Position numbers and translations under genes: made by a program. 64,000 nt of DNA from Sclerurus mexicanus (taxonomy: Eukaryota; Chordata; Aves; Passeriformes; Furnariidae), in contig VWZF01003190.1 in NCBI GenBank assembly GCA_013396755.1, positions 1,244,775-1,308,774 on the forward strand. The letters are read 5' to 3'. The notes beneath the pieces were generated by a model, which was given only the letters and a program-made list of their open reading frames with translations, had not been told where the DNA came from and did no database searches. Positions 1 to 9,900 of the stretch are shown piece after piece. Every line of letters starts with the position of its first letter. The stretch's first letter is position 1.

Positions 1-802
1 CACACAGCCTGTCATTACAACTGTTAGTATTTCAGATTACCCTGAAAAAGAAGCCATTTTACTATGATTAGCCCACAAATGTTCATGCTGGGGGTTTTTT
101 TGTTATTTTAAGTTTTTATTTTTATGTGCTTAGTTTCAGGATGCTTATATATACCAGTGTTGTGGAGAAAGAGTTACAGTAATTTACTTATTCTTTTTCT
201 CTTTTGAAAAATCAGCATAATGTGCTAGCATGTTAAATTAACAAGATAAGTAAGAAAGACAAACTCTATGAGAATTTTGGATTGTTTCCTATTTTATTCA
301 GTGAAGATGTGTTGTCATGGAAGACCAAGATTCAACTTGATGCTTTCAAGTCACGGAGGTGGTACTGCTTCTGGGCAGCCTATTCTGTTTTGACAGAGGC
401 ATTGTCTGCCTCCTTCACCGGTAATTTGCTACAGGTGCTCCATGTGGCAGCAGCACCACTATCCATTCCTGTCTTGCTGAATATGACTTGTGAATAGCTA
501 ATTAAAGCACAAGCCATTTCCAAAATTGATATTTTTAGCAATTTAGAAGATTGAAAAAGTTGCCGCACAATTGCCACTTTCTTGTTAAACTTCCTGATGA
601 GTTAGTTCAAATATAATGCAAATGCTAGCTGCAGTGGGAAGGAAATTGCTCTCCATCTCTTAGAAGATATTGAAGCAGCTGTGATGTTAGGGAAATGTCT
701 TCAATGCAAGATATTGAGAAATTTTTACATTTAGTAAGTGTGGCACTTGGATTTTTTTAATGAAAATACTGCATGTATGCTGTTTCTTTTTCATTTCAAT
801 AG
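1..802 (+). other. HECTD2 intron (partial), 5' of the first exon seen
   Basis: AT-rich intron sequence. I looked for the preceding HECTD2 exon and did not find it. The 71-residue open frame at 282-497 does not resemble HECTD2. Confidence 0.7.
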
Positions 803-910
803 CAAAGCCTTGTGGATAAAGTCTCTCGCAGACAGAAACCTGACATGAATATGTTATTCCTAAATGTGAAAGTGAGGAGGACACACCTTGTTAGTGATTC
901 ACTTGATGAG
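803..910 (+). CDS. HECTD2: HECTD2 exon a (QSLVDKVSRR...DSLDE)
   Basis: First coding exon in the window: 36 codons in phase 0, from QSLVDKVSRRQKPDM to VRRTHLVSDSLDE. The acceptor is a pyrimidine-rich tract ending CAATAG and the donor is GAG|GTAAAA. It forms the linker and start of the HECT domain, and it has no in-frame stop. It continues directly into the exon at 2762. Confidence 0.95.
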
Positions 911-3900
911 GTAAAAAATAATGTAATTAAATGGTGTGTTGCTGCGGAATAGCTGCTGAATTTGGATTTCAGTTTGATAAGTCATATGTAACCCTTTCTG
1001 CAGTAAGAGATTGGGAATATAACTACATAATACTAAATAAAAAGAACTTAATTACTGCCACAATTTGAATGCTGTAGAATAGATTGTGTTAGATATTCTG
1101 GAATTCATTTTCTGTGCTCGTACTGCTCTATGGCTAAGCCCAAGCCCATAATAAGCATACGTGCTTGCACATGGTATGTATTTGTGTTTGTAATTTTTGT
1201 TTTAAAAATACAGTGCATAATTATCAGAGTATGTAGGATGTGAGTCCATGATAGGAGCATGAATAGTAATTGACTAATCCCTAATGAGTTTGTTGTGTTC
1301 TAGTTCTTGGAATATTTTTATTCTTTTCCTTTGCTAACTTCTCTATCCTATAAGAATTATTTGGGGCTTTCTTTTCTTAAATTCGTATCTTGATTTTAAC
1401 TAATCCCTCAAATTCTTGAATGTAATTTTTCCTTGTTTAGAATGAAACAGATGTGTCCATTAAAGTAGGCAATTCTTCAGTATCCTCTGAACCTTGCTAA
1501 TTAATATTATTTAATAAAATCTAGTTCTCTACTCAGCCTTGAGAACAGCCTAATTATACTGAAAAATAAATCCAGGTAGTGAAAACAAGATCAAATAAGT
1601 TTTGGTTACTCATGTCAGAAAACGTAAGTTTAAACTCTATTTTCCTATATTAAAGCCTGTCTCTTTTGGCCTTCTCTCCTGAGACAGAAGAAATATGAGT
1701 GGTAATATTGCTTTGTCTTAGGCATTGTAGGTTGTGTTTTTTACCACACTAAAATAACCAACTTCAAAAGTTATGATAGTCAAAATATTCTCTTATTTGT
1801 TTCTAATGTTTTCCTCTGCCTGTTTCAGAGATGAGTAAGAATGTACTATATTATTCATATTCTCAAAAGTATGGGGAATGGCAGGTGGAGGGGGAAGATG
1901 TCTTATTTGTATTTCAAATTTAAAAAAGAATTGCAAAGGAAAATCACTTCACCTAATAAGTAACTTCTTTAAAATAACACAAGTACCTGTAATTATAAAA
2001 TTTGTGCAACAGGAATTTACTCAAGCAACTTACACCATGGAAATTATTTTGGCACATGCATCTTCCTGACTGGTGTAAAAACTTTCTCTATTTTTTAGCC
2101 AGTAAAAAACAATTTAAAGAAAAATTGTGTAGGGACTCGATCTGAAAGATCACTGTTAATTATGAAGGGCTGTAGTCTAATTCTTTGCAGGTTTTTTGCA
2201 TACCTGGATGAAATGCTCTCTCTTAGGGCAAAGCAATGACAAGAGCTTGTTACCATTGTCTAAAACACGGTTTTTAAAAGCAGCTGATACTTGTTGGCAG
2301 GTATGTTATAATGAACTGAATAGTGTTCAGATATTGAAAGTCTTAGCTTACCTCCTTATTTCTAAATACTTCCAAATTCTGTCTAATTATTTTCTTAAAT
2401 GTGTCATTTCTCCCTGGTAGAATGTCTTCTGTAAAAGGTAAACAAGGTCTAAAATATTCCAGACAGACTCAATTCAGTGTATGTAGTAGCCTATTAAGTC
2501 TGATTGCACACCACTCAACTTCTTTTCAAGCCTAGAGAATGACCCCATGTGCAAAGCAGTTGATGCCGGCACGTAGTTGTAATTGTTTTGGTTTTGTAAT
2601 TCAATCATAATTTTAATATACTTTTGACCTATGAGTAGAGAAATCTGCAAATTAATAATTTAAAAGCAAGGGTGGTAGAGACAGAGGTGTGTTTTTTGGG
2701 TTAGAGGTAGTGATAATATGTTGAATCTCCTTTTACTTCTTCCCTACCTATTTTGCAATAGCTAGCAAGGAAGAGGGCAGATCTAAAAAAGAAGTTAAAA
2801 GTCACGTTTGTAGGAGAAGCTGGTCTTGATATGGGTGGCCTGACAAAAGAATGGTTTCTGCTTCTGATTCGCCAGATTTTTCACCCAGATTATGGTGAGT
2901 CCTCTTAAATGTTCTTAAGTACAGTGTGAAAATTTGTTCGGACTCTATGTAAGCATTGCTCAGCAATAACAAAAAAGTCTTTTTATTATAAACACTTTTT
3001 TCAGCAGAAATCCAAAACATAGCTTTGTACTAGATGCTATGAAGGAAATTAACTCTATCTCAACCTAAACCAGCACAATGGTTTAGCAAATATTCAAGTA
3101 GAGATAACATTTGATTTATCATCTACCATCCTTGACTCTTTCCTCTCTTGCTGCATTTTCTTTTTACACTGCACTCAGTTGGCTTCATATCGCTGGTTTG
3201 GGTAGTTCTGGGTTTTTAAGTAGCTACAGTTGGATGCTCTAACTGTGCTCAGTTCTAGCAAAGTGCTGACCTTGATCTCCAGGGTATCAATGGTTTCTGT
3301 TGGTGCTGATAGTAGCACTGAGAGTGTCTGCAAGTTCTACCACTGTTTCTGTGATTAGGACAGGTAGAGGTTAGTTCATACTTCGACTTTGTCATCGTAT
3401 TATTTTTGTGGCCAGTATTCTTAAAGTGGTCTGAGACAATTTGAGGAAAGAAAGGTCCTTTAGTCAGGTGCAGAGACAGTACAGGCAGGTGTGAGCCTGA
3501 ATGAAATCACTGCCTCTGCTGTTACCAGGACCTATGAGCCTGTAATGATATTTGCATGTCCAAAGGAAAAAAAATGAAGACTTTTTGAGCAAACAGAGAT
3601 TGTAGGACATGAATGAGCAGTCATAGACAAGCAGTTCAATCTACTTGTTTATACTGCTGTAGATGGATCCGGGTGGATTTTATTTCCCACTCTAATAATT
3701 TCTCAAATGAGTCAGCGTTCCTAAACTGGGCATGGGTACATAACTGATGATATAGGGGGTTAAATTGTTTCCAGGCTGGCTTTTAAATTAGAAACATTGA
3801 TTTCCAGGGAGTTGAGCATAACACTTGGTAGTCATTGGTAGAATGCAAGAGCTTGTTTGTCTTTGCCTGGAAGTGTTCATGTCCCTTAAATGCATGGTCC

Positions 3901-6900
3901 TTTGTTGATTTTAAGACTTCTTCAAAAGGTAAAGACTTTTAAGTCATAAATATGTCCTCAAATCTGCTGAGATTTTTATTTGCCTGTAGCCCTTTTTCTA
4001 GTAAAAAGGGATCTGTGTGGAGACATGACATAGATAATAACAGCCTTAATAGGAAACAATTTTATCTGGAAGATGTGTTCTGTAAGTTTGACAGTTCTGT
4101 TAGGAAAAATGTTGTCAGCAAAGCTTGGTAGATGATGAGTTTGGAAACATTCAGAGTAGTTTATTTTTTCACCATCTCTGCCAGGATTCCTTCCTTTAAA
4201 GTGTAAATTCTTTCATTGTTACAACTATCAGCCAAATGTGGGAGGAGTTCAGAAATATTAATGTCCCTTGGAAAAGGACTGTATCCTCTGCTGTCTTTAA
4301 TGTTTAAGTTACAAATAAGGTGTGTCAGAAGCTTGGAAGGGAAAACATCCCTGCTCTTACTCTTTCTAAATTAACTAGCCCACAGATTTAACTCCTGGAA
4401 TTTAAGAACTCGTAATTAGCTCAGCTGTCTGCTGTCCTATGTGTTTTCCAATGCTGTGTTCATCTTACTGTGGACAGTTAATAATTGGTATTGAAACCTA
4501 TTCTGTTCCTGCATCCCTGCCATCTTTTAGCATGTGAACCTTACTCTGTCTTACATGCAACTGTTCTGTTGCTTCTGGTAAAGGCACTGTCTAAACCTTT
4601 CCTGATGAGCACCTTTTTGAGCTAACATTCAAAACATTAAATTGTTCAAGAGAGTAGGGAAGAAAAACATGAATGCAGATTTTGCCTATAATTTATCATA
4701 AGAACTGGATGTCCCTGAAACAAGTTGGATTTTCATTCTTTTTTTAAATCAGAAGGACTTAGATTTTTTCATTTAAATGTTGTTTTTCGCCAACTTTGTC
4801 TTCAAACACAGATGCAGGGAGCTATTACATGCAAGATGTCCTTAGAACTACTCAGTGCTTTGGTTTGTACAGACTGTGGAAACAATAATAAGCTGTTGGC
4901 CCGTTTAATACCAACAAATTAAAACCAGTCATGATGTTTCATCCAGTTTACTTCAGCATTGCTGAAATCAATTTCACTGTTAGTGCATGCTTATCTAGAG
5001 TATGTCTTGCTTCTCTGAGCAATACTTCCTAGGCATTTTAGAGCTGTTAATCTGCTTTCATTATGTAGGATTTTGTTCTGTCACTCTTTAAAACAGAATG
5101 TTCCGTATCTGATGCAAATAGCAGTCAAACTCGTCTATGCTCATGATTTCAGTAGGATCTAACTTGTCATTTAGACCCATGAATGGCTTTTTTAACTTCT
5201 CTGATAAAGTTTTTTGACAGAAAATATGAAACATACCCCTTTGCTGCTAGTGTGTGTGTATAACATAAACCTTTTACAGATTTCTATTCTAAGAAGGTAA
5301 AGCTTATGGTATTTGTGTCATGGGATTCATGCCAGCACTTTTAGAGATTGTATTTGCTACTGACCTAGGAAGAAATAAATGGGTTTACATTGCAGTAAGA
5401 AAAAATTTAGTTAGACAGTTAATGTTTCTGGCTGTAGAGATGCTGAAATACAGTGAAGAAACAGATTGTACAGAGGCAGTGCAGAATATCCACAGCTAGG
5501 GGCCCTGAAGAACATGTTGCACCAGCACTGAACAGGGCTGGTGGGCTTGAAACTGCTTCAGGGCTGGCACTGCCCTTGACGGTCCTTCGCAAGGCTCCTG
5601 CCATGGGTGGGAAGAGTGCGCTGAGAACAAGCATGGAGATACAGGCACTCCAGGGAGCACTTCTAAGGGCACGTGTGTGACAAAGGTGAGGCTTTGTACG
5701 AGTCCTTATGGAAGCTCAGGCTTTGTAAAGGGCACATTGCTGTTCTGCAGGCATGTTCACCTACCACAAGGACTCCCACTGCCATTGGTTCAGCAGCTTT
5801 AAATGCGATAACTATTCTGAATTCCGACTGGTTGGAGCTGTATCCTTTTAACATCGGCTGGACGGTGCTGAATGATGAGCGGGCGCAGGGCTGAAATAAG
5901 ACACTGACTAAAGCTCCTTCAGGGGTTGTATATACCACTGTGCTCCACTTTAAATGAATTGTTTTGAATGTCATTCAAGCAAGTGAGCTAAAAATAGGAA
6001 GAAAATGGTGATGTGTGGCTACGTGGTACATTTTATAGTCAGTAAATACTAGAATCAAGATTTAAACATGCAACTTTTTTTGTGTATAAAGCTTCATTTT
6101 TATGTACTTAAGCCTCTGAGTTTCATTCAGTAAACATCAATACACCTGTATGCATTAATGCTTCATTTAAGTCCCTATTGATCAGTGTGTGGCTTTTTGT
6201 GCTTTGCCAGTGCAGGTTTGTCTTTATGCTTCTAGATTTATTTAAAAGAAATGTTGCTATATTGAGCTCTCACTAGAACTTTTGGATTGAATATATATTT
6301 TATACAGTTCTCTTTCTTTCCATAACAATACCTTGGAACAATTTATTGTAGAAATGCTTGTATAGAACATTACGAAGAAGATTCTCAAGTGTTCGGTCAA
6401 TGTGCATCATTTGACCATTTTAACCTCTACTTAGTTGTAATGCAAAACTGCATTTAAAACTGTCAGTCCAGAAAAAAATAAATAATCTCCATTCCTTCTG
6501 TTTCCTGAGCATGAATTAGAGTATTCTTAATAAAGTCTAAGAATATTTTTTCTAATTTACTAAAATATTAACTATAATAAGGCTATGTCAAGTTTGCCCT
6601 TAACATATTCGACATATATAGCTTATGGGACTTGCTGTCTATAATAGCATCACCTTGGATATTCGTTTCCCACCTTGCTGTTACAAGAAATTATTGAGTC
6701 CTCCCATTGTTCCCTGTGATCATAACACACTTGTAGGCATCTGTGATGTCACATTAGATGACCTGTTTCAGATCATGCCTGTAAGTATTACCTTTTTTAA
6801 AGAAGCTGAATTACTGATTTAAAACCTGTTTTATTTTTATTTAATTCTTGATTTGTAAATTGTTTGAAAACAGCTGCTTTTTTCAGCACAGATTCATAGT

Positions 6901-9900
6901 CTCCTTCTGCTGAAAAGAGAAAATCTGTTTTCTAGCATAACAGTAATTTTGTTTATCTATTTGAAGTTAGAATACCAAAATCTCATATGAACATAGACAC
7001 ATTTTCCGTAGTAAAAAGAAAGTTTTAACAGTTAGACTGAAATAAAAACACGCATAATAATTAAGCAGTGAGTTTTACTTTGTGTCTGCATTTTAAATAT
7101 ACAGCTTTTTCCAAGGTACTTTCTGTATAAAGTAAAGCTTCTGGCACATCCTTGCAAAGTGCATCAAATCACTTTGTTTTGTAGATTTACTAACGAGTTT
7201 TTCCTCGTATTGTAGGAATTGGCCCATGGACTAAGTGAACTTCTCTCCTATGAAGGCAATGTCGAAGAGGATTTTTACTCAACCTTTCAGGTCATTAAGC
7301 GATTCTCGAACTCATTCAGTCATTTTTACCAGAGTTAACATGGCGATGGAGTGGCCTTTTATGGTGTGACTGCTGATCGATTGGAATAGAACTGCACAGG
7401 CTTCAAGCGCAGGCCTGTCCTGGGGCCTCTACAGAGGCTGGCTCAGTGAGGAGGCTTTAGGCTGCCGTTCCCTGGCAGCGCAGGTGCATCCGAGCGCTGA
7501 CTGCCAGGGTCCCACAGCCAGCTGCTGGGGCGTTTCCAGCTCTTTGCTCTCTCTGACACCATCACCTTGCAATCAGTGCCCTGGCTTGCAGAATTCATCT
7601 GGCTGCAAGACAGTCCCTTTTCTGTCTAACCCAGAAGCAAGTCAGAGCTTCCTTGGTTACTTTATACTCTGTCCAGGAAATCTCACCACAGCAACAGCTT
7701 GTTCAGGTTAGGAGAGTTTTGCCTGACCTTTATGTCTTAACTGCTGCTTTAGTCAAAAAAGTCTTTTTCATTTATTTATTGCTTTAGAACACACACTAGT
7801 TAATAAAATTTCAAGTCGGTACTTTTCAGTTCCTAGGCAAGCTATGACAGAACAAATAGCTTCTTAATTGTATTTGCTATTCCTAGATTGTTCTTTTGTA
7901 TGAAAAGCCCTGTGAGTCCAGAGTGTGCAGGTCAGTTTGACATGCTGCTGTGTAACAGGCTCCATTTTTCTACTTTGAATACTGATTTCTTGAACAATTT
8001 GTTGAAAATTGTACTACTTAACTTTTAAAAACCCCATAGCCCTCAGAATTACAGCATGTGCTAAAGAGAGAGACAGGGGAAATACATGGCATAATAAATA
8101 CAAGCTTTGTTATTTGTGAGGATATGAATGTATTTTCCAGTACTGACTTGAATCCTCTTTTTCTTTAGGTTTTTCAGGAAGAATTTGGTGTTATAAAATC
8201 TTACAGCTTAAAGCCAAACGGAGATAAAATTCCCGTCACAAATCAGAATAGGAAAGGTACCTCAATATATATATGAACTACACATATTTGGCAGATTTAA
8301 GTTTCTTTCATTCCTGCAAGCCTAGGTTTTTGTTAACAGTGTGAAAATGAAATTACTGTAGTCCTTTCTGGTATGCCTACCAATTTAATTGTATCTAAAA
8401 TGAAATGCATTCATTTTTCATAACTCAAGTACAATTTGGAAAAGCAGAACAAATAATTGATTAAAATTATTATAACAAAATTAAATGTTTTTCTTTTTTA
8501 GAGTATGTGCAGTTGTATGTTGATTTTCTTCTCAACAAATCCATCTACAAACAATTTGCAGCTTTTTATTATGGATTTCATAGTGTCTGTGCTTCCTATG
8601 CATTACTGGTAAGAATAAAGTGAAACGTAACTCTTCTGTTTCAAGTATTTGACAATGTCTTATCTGAATTGAACAAATTGTCGTGGATGATTTTAAGATC
8701 TGTAAAGAACCTTGATTAATCAATAGATTTGATTCATCCAACATAAGTAGAAGGCAGCAAGGCGAGATGTAAATAACTGCAGCAAAGGTTTTGGGAAGAG
8801 CATGAGAATCCATGGAAATGCCATGACACAGTTCCATACAATACTACAATGTCCTAGTAAATGAATAAGTAGGCTTTGCACAGCGGCATGCACAACTGAG
8901 AGCCAAGTTATGTCAGCCACTGCTGCTCAGCTACCTGCACTAGGACTTGTCAGCGTAAGTTAAATGGAGTTGTAACCAAAACTGACATCAAGACCCTTCT
9001 TCAGAGCTCCATGCACACCAACGTCATTTTCTTCCTGACCCATTTGTAATCTAATCAGATGGCAGGCAAGTCAATGTCATAAATGTAAGACTGAAAAAGA
9101 GGTGAGGTATGAAAGAAATACACCAGAATTTTGTGTTATCCTGTAATTTGCTTTTTCCTATATATAGTAGTAAGAGATTCTTCAAAGGCTTGAGGGATTA
9201 ATTTTTCTATAATCCATATATATCCCAGTTAGTGACTTGATATTCCATTGATTTTTCTATAATGACAAAATAAAAATTTAATATAGTAGCATCATTTCTG
9301 TCTTTTTTTTTTTAATTTTTAATAAATATTTTATCCTTGGTTTCTGGAAGCTGCTTCGTCCAGAAGAGGTTGAAATTCTTGTTTGTGGCAGTCCTGAACT
9401 GGACATGTCTGCTTTGCAGCGGAGTACCCAATATGAGGGCTACCAGAAAACTGATCTTACTATACGGTAGGCTTGGGGTTTTTATTCCAATTACTGAGAA
9501 AGAAACCAAAAAATGTTAACCTTTTGCCAATAGTCTCTTCAAGGATAATCTGAGAGTGATTGAATAGAAACCTATTTCCAAATAAGAGAAAGACATTTAT
9601 TAAATTGTCCTAAGTAGGAAGAGTTGGATCCTTAATGGTATGTGTGGCTGAATATCCTTAAAAGGTTATGACCAGTTGGAAGTGGAGATAGTTTGAAAAG
9701 AATGGCTTCAAATCCTTCATGTGAAATCTGAGTCTTTATTTTTATTATCCAGTCTTCTAAAAATAGTCTTTTTTTTCCAATTCTCTCTGATACTATGTAC
9801 GTTTGTATTAGTGAGTAGAAGGCATTTATATTTTCATAGGAATGTGGATTGGGGTATCATTTAACAAGACATCATTCAAAATTACTAAAACATTGTACTT

